Shown here piece by piece: positions 1 to 7,727 of a DNA stretch of 58,709 nucleotides. Both the position numbers and the translations under genes were made by a program. Origin of the DNA: a bacterium (GTDB lineage Bacteria > Cyanobacteriota > Vampirovibrionia > Gastranaerophilales > Gastranaerophilaceae); NCBI GenBank assembly GCA_017470815.1, contig JAFUXT010000013.1, positions 1 through 58,709 of the forward strand, in the 5' to 3' direction. The notes beneath the pieces were generated by a model. It was not told where the DNA came from, ran no database searches, and saw only the letters and a list, made by a program, of their open reading frames with translations. Positions within the stretch are counted from its first letter, which is position 1; every line of letters starts with the position of its first letter.

Positions 1-8
1 ATTTTGGG

Positions 9-208
9 ATTGGCGGTTAGTTTGAGATTGTTGGCGGAAAGGTGCAGAAAATTAGGATTTTTTCTGTCGGAAGTTTGTTAATTACCCCTATCTCAAACTG
101 GACGAAAACGGACTTTGTTCGGACGAAGTTTCAAAAATTTTTAATGGCTAAAATGCAACAATAGCAGCGACGGACATGTAGTGCGAGATTGGCGGTTACT
201 TTGAGATT
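9..208. repeat. Direct repeat with TTTGAGA core upstream of the metallopeptidase
   Basis: Positions 9-30 and 187-208 match at 21 of 22 bases (starting GATTGGCGGTTA and ending TTTGAGATT). A 13-bp inverted pair CGAAAACGGACTT (103-115) / AAGTCCGTTTTCG (215-227) is interleaved. The block 1-369 contains no convincing gene and looks like nested or eroded transposon ends. Confidence 0.6.
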
Positions 209-2718
209 TTCGGCAAGTCCGTTTTCGCACCTGTTGAAAAATTTGCCCAAAAATCGGGGAAAATGTGTCCGACATTTTTGTAAAAATAAAAATTATAATA
301 GATATTTATAAAGTTTTATAAAAGACGAAAATTAAGCAATTTTTATAAATTATTTTACTTTATATAGATATGGTAAATTGTACTCGTGTTGTATCTAAAA
401 TTATTAATAATGCTCCAAAGCAAGTAAAAGTTCATGAAAATGCTGCCTTATCTGCTATATGTGATAATTCCCAGAAACTGGCAGTAGAACTTGAAACGCG
501 AGCTATGCTTGGCAAATCTTCTGTTGTGACCAATCCTTCAAAATTTGTCGACGAGAATAATTTTTATTCTGAGATAAAAAAACGTAAGTTTCATATGATC
601 GAGAATGAGCGAAAAGATTTAAAAGAAATTGCAAAAACTAATGATGGGTTATTTGATACTGAACCAATAGATATATTAAAAGAACTTAAACTTGCGGCAA
701 AAGAAACAGATGAAGAATATGCATCTGTTGATATCACAGATATTTTACGCTTTTTAAAGACCAATGGGAAATATGACCAAGATGCAAAAGATAAAATTTT
801 AAAATTTATTCAAGATTTTCCAAATAAAGCAGTTGCAGCCAAAGCAATAAGAGATTTACGAATTTACAAAGATTGCAATTCAAAAATTAAGAATGAAGTT
901 TTAGATTTAACAATAAGGTTGCATAATGATTTTGGTGAACAGATAGAATTACTTTATGATGAATTTTTCTCAAATAGAGTTATGAAAATGCTTTACAAAT
1001 ATGTAAAAAAAGATTTAAATGAGGCAGAACAATTAAAACGTATACAAAAATTAACAAAAATTATTGACAAAACTGATGATATTACACCATTACAAGATTT
1101 AATTTTATCAACCGAATTTGTTCCCAAAAAATATCAATTGCAAAAAGAAACATTAATAAATAGATTTATTGATAGCAATATATTGCCGACAAAAGCTGCT
1201 GTTGAGGTTTTTGATTCAGGAGCACCAATACAGGTTATTGAAAAGTTTTTATCAACAATGAAACCTCTAACAGACTTAAACCTCAATTTTATTTCTATTG
1301 ATAAATATGCGTTAGATAATATTTTAAAATCATCGGACAAAACTGTTTTAAATAAAATAATTTCTTCAATTAAGGCTGAAAATAATCCTCAAGAAATGAT
1401 TTTAAAAATTTCTGAAAACACCCTTAATCCTTCTGAGTATGGAGTATCTATTACTAATGGTCGAAAGATTACTAATCAAATTTTTGAAAAAAATACAAAT
1501 AATAAGGTATTAATAGAAAAAACAACATTAGGAGATACAGAAATTGAAGTAGAGGCAAAAGATTATGTGCATAATAATTTGATAAGTCAAAAACTTAATG
1601 AAAACATGGGATTAGTTAAGGAAACAATAGAACATTTTGATAAAAAAGGAAAATTAGTGTATAAAGATTTTATAACACCATCAAATGTGCAGGGACAATA
1701 TGATTTTTATCGCCAAATGGCTGATGGAAAAATTAAAGTTAAAGCAAAATCATTTAAAGATCCAAGAGCTGGTGAAGTAAAAATGATTAGGCATTTGACA
1801 TCACCTAATGGAACTAAAACTAAAATTAATTATTCAGAAGCAAAAAATGGTAGTTACACATATGACTATGTTGTAAAAACTAAAAACGGAGAAATAATTG
1901 TAAATAATCATAACAAATATACCATTATTGATGAAAATCATTTTGTATCTGAGGTTAATGGACAAATGTACGATATAATCCATTCTAAGGGCAAGCTTAT
2001 TGTGACTCCGAAAGGTAAAAAATCTGTAGCATTAGACCTAAATAAAATAGTTTCATCACATGACCCACAAATTATAAACACAATTATTCATTTACCGGGT
2101 AATGAATTAATTAATCTGAAAAGACTAAATATCCTAATCAATAAACATCATGAAAACGATAATGCGGCATATGTTGGAACCCAAATGACTAATTGGATGG
2201 AGCATTTCTTTTTTGGTGCTGAAGAAAAGACAATTAATAAAATTAATATAGGTGATGATGTTAAAGATTCGTTATCTGTAATTTTACATGAAATGGGTCA
2301 TATTAAATTAAAAACATTATCTAAAAATGACTGGAATAAAATTATTGAAGTATTCCAAAATGAATTAAAAACATACAGAAAACATTCATCAAAAACAGAT
2401 GAAAGATTACTAAATTATTTAATAGATACTGATCATTATTTAAATTCAGGTAAAGGTGCCATTGAAGAAGCAATAAGTGATATTTTAGCAATGAGATTAA
2501 TCCCTCACGATAAAAATTTAGGTGATACGGCAATAAGAGGATTAAAATTTCAAGAAAATTTTCCTGAAACAATAGCTTGTGTCGATAAAATTTTCAGTAA
2601 ATAAAATTTTATAATCGGGGAAATGTCCCCGACTAATTTGACATTATTTTCTTATTTTTGAAAAGAATGTTGCCGAAAATCTCAAACTGTCTGTCCGGTT
2701 GTCTCAAACTGAGTGTCC
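172..2718. mobile_element. Candidate non-autonomous transposon (IS21-like ends) with a metallopeptidase passenger
   Basis: The two edges form imperfect inverted repeats that begin GGACA at 172 and end TGTCC at 2718. Inside them lies a perfect 17-bp inverted pair, TTTGAGATTTTCGGCAA at 200-216 and its complement at 2670-2686. Further TTTGAGA-type subrepeats occur at 21-27, 91-97 (inverted) and 2702-2708. Several subterminal copies of such a repeat are typical of IS21-family ends. No istA/istB-type transposase is present; the only cargo is the gene at 370-2604. I infer a cassette mobilised in trans. No clear target-site duplication was found, so the exact ends are uncertain. Confidence 0.45.
370..2604 (+). 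CDS. Putative gluzincin (thermolysin-like) metallopeptidase, 744 aa
   Basis: I do not recognise the first ~600 residues, which are Lys/Asn-rich and mostly helical-looking with no signal peptide. The C-terminal part carries the zinc motif HEMGH (H640, E641, H644), then GAIEEAISDI at 696-705. That block closely resembles the thermolysin-family block that supplies the third zinc ligand (Glu) and an Asp; here these would be E700 and D704. The 56-residue gap between H644 and E700 is longer than in thermolysin but within the gluzincin range. ATG at 370 has no Shine-Dalgarno sequence, and a TATATA box lies just upstream. The gene is the only cargo between transposon-like inverted repeats. Substrate is unknown; a protein-targeting role is inference. 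Confidence 0.7.
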   Translation: MVNCTRVVSKIINNAPKQVKVHENAALSAICDNSQKLAVELETRAMLGKSSVVTNPSKFVDENNFYSEIKKRKFHMIENERKDLKEIAKTNDGLFDTEPIDILKELKLAAKETDEEYASVDITDILRFLKTNGKYDQDAKDKILKFIQDFPNKAVAAKAIRDLRIYKDCNSKIKNEVLDLTIRLHNDFGEQIELLYDEFFSNRVMKMLYKYVKKDLNEAEQLKRIQKLTKIIDKTDDITPLQDLILSTEFVPKKYQLQKETLINRFIDSNILPTKAAVEVFDSGAPIQVIEKFLSTMKPLTDLNLNFISIDKYALDNILKSSDKTVLNKIISSIKAENNPQEMILKISENTLNPSEYGVSITNGRKITNQIFEKNTNNKVLIEKTTLGDTEIEVEAKDYVHNNLISQKLNENMGLVKETIEHFDKKGKLVYKDFITPSNVQGQYDFYRQMADGKIKVKAKSFKDPRAGEVKMIRHLTSPNGTKTKINYSEAKNGSYTYDYVVKTKNGEIIVNNHNKYTIIDENHFVSEVNGQMYDIIHSKGKLIVTPKGKKSVALDLNKIVSSHDPQIINTIIHLPGNELINLKRLNILINKHHENDNAAYVGTQMTNWMEHFFFGAEEKTINKINIGDDVKDSLSVILHEMGHIKLKTLSKNDWNKIIEVFQNELKTYRKHSSKTDERLLNYLIDTDHYLNSGKGAIEEAISDILAMRLIPHDKNLGDTAIRGLKFQENFPETIACVDKIFSK

Positions 2719-2813
2719 TTTTACACTGTCGATGGCGAGCGAAGTGATATAAATTTGGGCGAAACAAAATTGTCATAACTCAAGACAACCCACCCCTGCC
2801 CAAACTTTTTCAA

Positions 2814-2847
2814 AAAAAGCGACTTCTTTGTGAAGTCGTTTTTTCAG
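2814..2847. terminator. Bidirectional intrinsic terminator
   Basis: The stem GCGACTTC/GAAGTCG is flanked by A-runs on the left and T-runs on the right. It separates the plus-strand metallopeptidase from the minus-strand small gene at 2915-3181. Confidence 0.8.
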
Positions 2848-2914
2848 AATTATTGTTTTTTGTGTTTTGGGTCATTCGAAAATTGCAAAATAGCATAAAA
2901 ATAGAGTTTACAGA

Positions 2915-3181
2915 TTAATTGTAGTAATTTGAATTATTGTTTCTGTATCTGTTTCTGTTTCTGTTATTTTGTCTTTTGCGATTTCGGTTATTTCTGTTAT
3001 CGTCATTGTATCTTCCATAATTACCGTTATTGTAATTATTATTTCTGTTTCCGTTAAAAATCTTGTTCAAGATACTGTTAGAGCGTGATTGTGCAATATT
3101 ATTTCCCGTATCATAGGCAATTGACGGTATTTGCATTAAAAAGACAGATAAACCCAACATTAAAATTATTATTTTATACAT
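2915..3181 (-). CDS. Small secreted Asn/Arg-rich protein, 88 aa
   Basis: Residues 1-23 form a hydrophobic signal peptide (MYKIIILMLGLSVFLMQ...). The rest is low complexity and dominated by Asn, Arg and Tyr (NRNNNYNNGNYGRYND type). The AAGGA sequence 9 nt before ATG supports the start. No known family is recognised. The basic, disordered mature part could bind polyanions or the cell surface, but this is only inference. The gene upstream on the same strand is the membrane protein at 3220-3462. Confidence 0.6.
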   Translation of the reverse strand: MYKIIILMLGLSVFLMQIPSIAYDTGNNIAQSRSNSILNKIFNGNRNNNYNNGNYGRYNDDNRNNRNRKRQNNRNRNRYRNNNSNYYN

Positions 3182-3219
3182 ATTAGTATCCTTTTTATCG
3201 AAATTTACACAAATTTTGG

Positions 3220-3462
3220 TTATTGATATTTATTGTAATTATCGGAATTTGGGTATGATAATTTGTCATTTATTGAAATCACTAAATATATAACGAAAAA
3301 TACGAATACAAAACTGACAAGCCCTGCCCATAAAAATCCTAATCCTGCCCACCAGCCTTGATCAACCGTAACTTTAAATGTTGAAATACATAAGCCGATG
3401 AGTGTCAAAATTGCCATAATATCGACAATAACGCCACCAAATTTAACAACAAAATTTTTCAT
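3220..3462 (-). CDS. Small two-helix membrane protein, 80 aa
   Basis: Two hydrophobic segments (about residues 8-28 and 40-64) are separated by a Trp/Gly-rich turn (DQGWWAGLGFLWAG). A polar Asn/Tyr-rich tail follows. An AAGGA site precedes the ATG. Family unknown; inner-membrane location is likely. Confidence 0.6.
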   Translation of the reverse strand: MKNFVVKFGGVIVDIMAILTLIGLCISTFKVTVDQGWWAGLGFLWAGLVSFVFVFFVIYLVISINDKLSYPNSDNYNKYQ

Positions 3463-3598
3463 AATAATTATCCTTCTTTTTGTAACCTATATTATTTTAA
3501 GTTCATATAAAAGTAATTAAATTAGTAAGTAAGGCAAATATAAATAAAAGAAGGATTACTTATAGTGAGCAGGTAGAATTTAAGGTTAATAATTATGC

Positions 3599-4537
3599 TT
3601 AAAAGATATAACATATACCAAACAGCAGAGAGAATCCGACAAGCATCATTACAGGTGTGTCCATAGAGTGTGGTGCGAATGCTTCAGAAAAAACCATTAC
3701 CGGCGGGAATAGGATTATCGCTGACCAAAATTCCTGCAAATTTGCAAATTGGTCTTTATACAAAATGATAAACAGTAATGCAAAAATATAAACGCAAAAA
3801 CTTCCTGCATAAGAGCGTACATATCTTTGTTTGAGATTCCATGACGGTACTATGTATTTTTTCTTGCCCAAATATATTCCGACAGGTTCAGCAAGTCCGT
3901 CACCTATTCCGACAGTCAGGACAACTATCGTTGCAAGTAGTGGTAATCCCAAATATGTTTCAAAAATTTGTTTAAATACGGTTATGATTAAAAGTCCCGG
4001 AAGCATATTACCCAATACAATCCATTTCAGGGTATTTGGTCTGTCTTCTACTCTGTCAAGCGAGTTGAATTGAAGCATTAAAAATTTTGATTTTTCTCTT
4101 AAAGGTTTAATTAATATTAAAAACATAAATAAAACAGACAGAGATTCCCACAAGTGCGGTAATATCCCAAAAGGTTTTGTGGGAGGGCTTATAAGCGGAA
4201 CAAGATATGCGGCAAAATGCTGGATTTTTCTTGTGTAATTTACTTTAAACCATTTATTTTTTGGTGTTGTGATGTAGCCTTTTTCATCAATATTGCAGAA
4301 GTGTCGGCAAACAAGTCCGCCAACAAAAGAGCATAACATCATTAGTGAAAGTTTTATAAGTGTTTTTGTAAAAAATATTTTTTCCGAAAACAGTGAAGAG
4401 TCAAAAATGAGGGTTATTGCAATCATTATAACAAACAGGACAATCCATAAAATAAGAAAGCCTAAGTCAAATGTTTTTGTCCATTTTTCGTCATAATTAC
4501 CGGCATTATCCCCGGGCATCAGAACATTGTTTTGCAT
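3599..4537 (-). CDS. Dolichol/phytol kinase-like (CTP-dependent lipid kinase family) membrane protein
   Basis: 312 aa with about seven or eight hydrophobic segments. Features of the polyprenol/phytol kinase group are visible: a RKIQHFAAY segment (residues ~105-113), a GIGDGLAEPVG loop in the second half, then KKKY and RSYAGS. In phytol and dolichol kinases the corresponding D/G-rich loop binds nucleotide. A role in phosphorylating an isoprenoid alcohol is inferred, and the substrate cannot be told. The ATG lies 5 nt after the stop of the upstream gene (4543-4938) and has no clear Shine-Dalgarno, suggesting translational coupling. Confidence 0.6.
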   Translation of the reverse strand: MQNNVLMPGDNAGNYDEKWTKTFDLGFLILWIVLFVIMIAITLIFDSSLFSEKIFFTKTLIKLSLMMLCSFVGGLVCRHFCNIDEKGYITTPKNKWFKVNYTRKIQHFAAYLVPLISPPTKPFGILPHLWESLSVLFMFLILIKPLREKSKFLMLQFNSLDRVEDRPNTLKWIVLGNMLPGLLIITVFKQIFETYLGLPLLATIVVLTVGIGDGLAEPVGIYLGKKKYIVPSWNLKQRYVRSYAGSFCVYIFALLFIILYKDQFANLQEFWSAIILFPPVMVFSEAFAPHSMDTPVMMLVGFSLLFGICYIF

Positions 4538-4542
4538 ATTTA

Positions 4543-4938
4543 TTATTTTGTTTCTGTTGATTGTGTTTCTGTGGTTTGAGTTTCAGTATCTTCTGTTTTT
4601 ATTATGATTTTTTCTGCACCGTTGCGAATTTTTGTTGCAGACCAATTTGTTGCTTTTTTAGCACCTTTTTTTGTTGCGTGACCTGCTTTTTTTGCCCCTG
4701 ATTTTACGGCTTCGCCTGTCTTTTTAGCCCCCTTTTTGAAGGCTTTTCCCGTTTTATCCGCAACTTCAACGGTTTTTTCCCCTACCGCATCAGCAAAATC
4801 TTGCGTTGAATCTTCAATTTTGTCCAATAATGTCGGTTGATATGTTTGACTGTTTACATAATAAACTGTATCGGCAAAACATATTCCTGCCGGTAAAATT
4901 AACATTCCTGTCAAAACTGTTGCTAATAATTTTTTCAT
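4543..4938 (-). CDS. Exported Lys/Ala-repeat protein (LEA/apolipoprotein-like), 131 aa
   Basis: A signal peptide covers residues 1-22 (MKKLLATVLTGMLILPAGICFA). The central part (about 40-100) is built of Lys/Ala/Gly repeats of the type KKGAKKTGEAVKSGAKKAG, which would form an amphipathic helix. The C-terminus is Thr/Gln/Glu-rich. An AAAGG site 10 nt upstream supports the start at 4938. Such repeats resemble LEA or YtxH-like stress proteins, but no precise family is assigned. It is probably co-transcribed with the lipid-kinase-like gene downstream. Confidence 0.6.
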   Translation of the reverse strand: MKKLLATVLTGMLILPAGICFADTVYYVNSQTYQPTLLDKIEDSTQDFADAVGEKTVEVADKTGKAFKKGAKKTGEAVKSGAKKAGHATKKGAKKATNWSATKIRNGAEKIIIKTEDTETQTTETQSTETK

Positions 4939-5008
4939 AATTTAAACCTTTCACAATAATTACTTCTTTTAAAAATATGCTATATATTTTTTTTGATTTT
5001 GTCAATAA

Positions 5009-5067
5009 AAAAAAGAGGACAAAAAGTCCTCGTAAATTAAGAATAGCTGGAAGTATGAAAAAGATTA
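5009..5067 (-). ncRNA. Candidate small RNA, copy 1 of a conserved 33-nt module plus terminator
   Basis: The block 5035-5067 is identical to 37840-37872. On the minus strand both copies run directly into a different intrinsic hairpin (here GAGGAC/GTCCTC at 5015-5031) followed by a long T-run. A TATAAT-like box lies just upstream on the minus strand. The transcript would be about 60-70 nt. The family is unknown to me. The plus strand also offers an 11-codon ORF starting MKKI, a less likely explanation. Confidence 0.5.
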
Positions 5068-5151
5068 ATTATATTAAATCGTATAATTAAAATTTGCCTA
5101 TTACCGTATGTTCTATCTTTTATTAGCCATGTTTATGGTATTCTGTTGGGT

Positions 5152-6459
5152 ATGGTTACGATTTTGACAAACCCGATAATAATTTCAGTAATATTGCTTT
5201 GTGTACTTTGTTTATTCAGAGTGAATGTTTTGCTGGCACTTTTGATTTCTGCCTTAACAGGCGGATTAATAGGCGGAATGGGAATATCTGAAGTGATGAA
5301 AATTTTTGTCACCGGAATGGGAGATAACACTGAAACAGCATTGAGTTATATTTTACTTGGTGCATTTGCGGCATCAATGACTCATACGGGACTTGCGCCG
5401 ATTTTGTCTTTAAAAATTTCTAATGCCATTAAATCAAAAAAATATATGCTGATTTTTATTCTGACAGGTATAGCAATACTTTCGCAGAATTTAATTCCTG
5501 TTCATATTGCATTTATACCGATACTTGTCCCTCCTTTGCTTGTCATAATGAACGAACTTCAAATTGACAGACGCGCGGTGGCATGCGGTTTGGCATTTGG
5601 TTTAAAAGCACCCTATATAATGATTCCTGCCGGATTTGGTTTAATATTTCAGGGATTGATTGCCGATAATATGGTGCAAAATGGTGCGGAAGTTTTGAAA
5701 AATGATATATGGAAATCGAGTTGGGTGTTAGGTTTAGGAATGTTTATCGGTTTTTTGATTGCAATTTTTATAAGTTACAGAAAACCGAGAATTTATGAAA
5801 ATTTGGAAGTCAAAGAACAAAAAGAACTATCTACAACTCTGCACAGAAGCCATTATATAACCTTAATTGCGGCGATTTTAACTCTTGTTGTTCAACTCTG
5901 GACGGGTTCTTTACCTTTGGGAGCGTTGGTCGGGTTATCCGTAATTTTCGGGCTAAAAGCGATTGACCATAGTAAAATGGACAAACTTATAAATGAGGGT
6001 GTCGGTTTGATGGGATATGTTGCGTTTGTAATGCTTGTGGCAGCGGGTTATGCAGGCGTAATGAAGGCAACAGGAGGAATAGATTCGCTTTTAAATGCAA
6101 TTATACCGTTTATGATGTCAAGTAAACTTCTTGCAACGGCATTAATGTTGTTTGTAGGTTTATTTATAACAATGGGAATAGGAACATCATTTGGTACAAT
6201 ACCAATTTTGGCGGTTTTGTTTGTACCGATATTTATAAAATTAGGGTTTAGTATTCCGTCAATGATAATTGTTCTTGCTGCTGCGGCAGCATTAGGTGAT
6301 GCGGGTTCGCCGGCATCAGATACTACGCTTGGTCCTACTGCAGGTCTTAATGCCGACGGGCAACACAATCATATTTGGGATACATGTATTCCGACTTTTT
6401 TGCATTATAACATTCCGCTAATTATTACGGCACTAATTTCTGTTTTAATATTTAAATAA
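5152..6459 (+). CDS. YuiF-type permease of the Na+/H+ antiporter superfamily
   Basis: About 435 aa, almost entirely hydrophobic with roughly 11-12 membrane segments. The GGLIGGMGISEV, LSYILLGAFAASMTHTG and LGDAGSPASDTTLGPT segments match the family of predicted histidine/amino-acid transporters related to NhaC (B. subtilis YuiF). The Gly/Ala-rich loop with SPASDTTLGPT near residue 395 is the most diagnostic part. Substrate is inferred only from the family. ATG at 5152 is preferred over the TTG 6 bp upstream; neither has a strong Shine-Dalgarno. It is monocistronic, divergent from the minus-strand genes. Confidence 0.75.
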   Translation: MVTILTNPIIISVILLCVLCLFRVNVLLALLISALTGGLIGGMGISEVMKIFVTGMGDNTETALSYILLGAFAASMTHTGLAPILSLKISNAIKSKKYMLIFILTGIAILSQNLIPVHIAFIPILVPPLLVIMNELQIDRRAVACGLAFGLKAPYIMIPAGFGLIFQGLIADNMVQNGAEVLKNDIWKSSWVLGLGMFIGFLIAIFISYRKPRIYENLEVKEQKELSTTLHRSHYITLIAAILTLVVQLWTGSLPLGALVGLSVIFGLKAIDHSKMDKLINEGVGLMGYVAFVMLVAAGYAGVMKATGGIDSLLNAIIPFMMSSKLLATALMLFVGLFITMGIGTSFGTIPILAVLFVPIFIKLGFSIPSMIIVLAAAAALGDAGSPASDTTLGPTAGLNADGQHNHIWDTCIPTFLHYNIPLIITALISVLIFK

Positions 6460-6689
6460 CATTATGAAAATATAAAAATTTCAGAATTGTCTTTTTCTGT
6501 TAATTACCGGTTAAAGTAGACTGTCATAATAATCGTACTATTGTTCAATTTATTGTGTTAAGATAATACATACCATTTTTTAAAAACTAATTGTAACATT
6601 TTTTTTACAAATATTAAAAATCTTGCAACTACCTATATAAAAAATACTTTATATACGCAAGGGGATAAAAACAATATGGGGATATTATT

Positions 6690-7217
6690 ATGCCGAGTAT
6701 TAAAACAATCGGAAGTATATCTGATACTCATGAACAAGGTTTGAACGGAGATTTTACCAATATAGTTAAAGTAACTGCTCAGGCAAAATACAAAAAATGG
6801 AGCGGAAGTTTTTCTGTTGGAAGTTACGGAACATTAGACCGCGGGAATCTTAAAAACGTACCATTACTTGAGGCTAAATTGGGGCACGATTTGTCAGAAA
6901 ATACCAATTTTGCTCTCAGGTACAGAAAGCATGGTAATACTAATCAAGTCCGTGCTATATTTGGAGCGGAGCATAATATAGATTCAACAAATCGTTATAC
7001 ATTATCGGCAGAAACATACCTTAATTTAAAAAAAGAAGATAATAAAAAATGGAATGAAAAAATCGGAGCCGAAATAGGATGCAAATATAAAGTAAATAAT
7101 AGAATAAGTTTATATGCAGGGCTTGAGCATTGTATTCAATTGGAAAAAAATATTTTGAAAGAACTTTCCAATTTAGATAATACATCTGCAAATATTAAAC
7201 TCACATATAAGTTTTAA
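6690..7217 (+). CDS. Putative beta-barrel-like protein without signal peptide, 175 aa
   Basis: The sequence alternates polar and hydrophobic residues (e.g. NFALRYRKHGN, NRYTLSAETYLNL, NRISLYAGLEH) and ends LTYKF. A terminal aromatic residue is typical of outer-membrane beta-barrel strands. No signal peptide is seen at MPSIKTIG. A GGGG stretch about 12 nt before ATG may be the ribosome site. A short overlapping ORF starts at the ATG near 6675 and could be a leader. Function unknown. Confidence 0.5.
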   Translation: MPSIKTIGSISDTHEQGLNGDFTNIVKVTAQAKYKKWSGSFSVGSYGTLDRGNLKNVPLLEAKLGHDLSENTNFALRYRKHGNTNQVRAIFGAEHNIDSTNRYTLSAETYLNLKKEDNKKWNEKIGAEIGCKYKVNNRISLYAGLEHCIQLEKNILKELSNLDNTSANIKLTYKF

Positions 7218-7242
7218 ATAATAACAACGCATTTTAATTATA

Positions 7243-7722
7243 TTATTCTTTCCATCTGTCAGACATATAACTCAAAATTGCACCGCCAATTTCTTCATTC
7301 GGGTCAAAAGCCTGATTAGGATTATTTGGTTTCATTGAGTTTTGAATAAGCATTTTACATAAAGGTCCAAAAGCATCAGGAACCTGAATTTTACGATAAA
7401 TACCCGCTAAAAAAGTCTGAATATTTGGCGATTGAGTTTGATTAAATCTTGAAAAAACAGGATAAAGTTTGTCTATTCCTTTCGTACCGTTATCAATCAT
7501 TCTGTCCATAATATAAAGAGTTTCAGTAACTTGTGCTTCATTATTTGAATGTTCTAAAATATCTGTCAAATATGGCAGGGCATTTTCTTTTTGTTTTACA
7601 AAATAATCGACTTCGTTTTTATCAAATACGCAATAATTTCTATCCTTTGTCGGTAATTGAACAGAGGCACAAATATATCTCGGATATGGATTAATATTAT
7701 ATTGAGTAACAGATTGAATCAT
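7243..7722 (-). CDS. Lineage-specific protein, HEAT-like helices, 159 aa
   Basis: Not recognised. After a Tyr/Pro-rich N-terminus (YNINPYPRYI), residues 40-140 look like helical hairpins of the HEAT/armadillo sort (ENALPYLTDILEHSNNEAQVTETLYIMDRMI). No membrane segment or signal peptide. It lies 5 nt downstream of the 505-aa gene and forms a three-gene operon with 7728-9245 and 9235-9918. Confidence 0.55.
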   Translation of the reverse strand: MIQSVTQYNINPYPRYICASVQLPTKDRNYCVFDKNEVDYFVKQKENALPYLTDILEHSNNEAQVTETLYIMDRMIDNGTKGIDKLYPVFSRFNQTQSPNIQTFLAGIYRKIQVPDAFGPLCKMLIQNSMKPNNPNQAFDPNEEIGGAILSYMSDRWKE

Positions 7723-7727
7723 AATTT

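Noticed and set aside
4814..5005. 63-aa minus-strand ORF over the start of the Lys/Ala-repeat gene
   Set aside because: Out of frame with the well-supported signal-peptide gene at 4543-4938 and crosses the small-RNA terminator region.
5041..5085. Micro-ORF MKKINYIK on the plus strand of the 33-nt repeat
   Set aside because: A similar peptide is possible in copy 2, but the terminators are oriented for minus-strand transcripts, so an RNA fits better; kept only as an alternative.
6641..6657. AAAAAATACTTTATATA shared with 52128-52144 and partly with 353-365
   Set aside because: It could be a promoter motif, but in DNA this AT-rich such matches are expected by chance; too weak to report.
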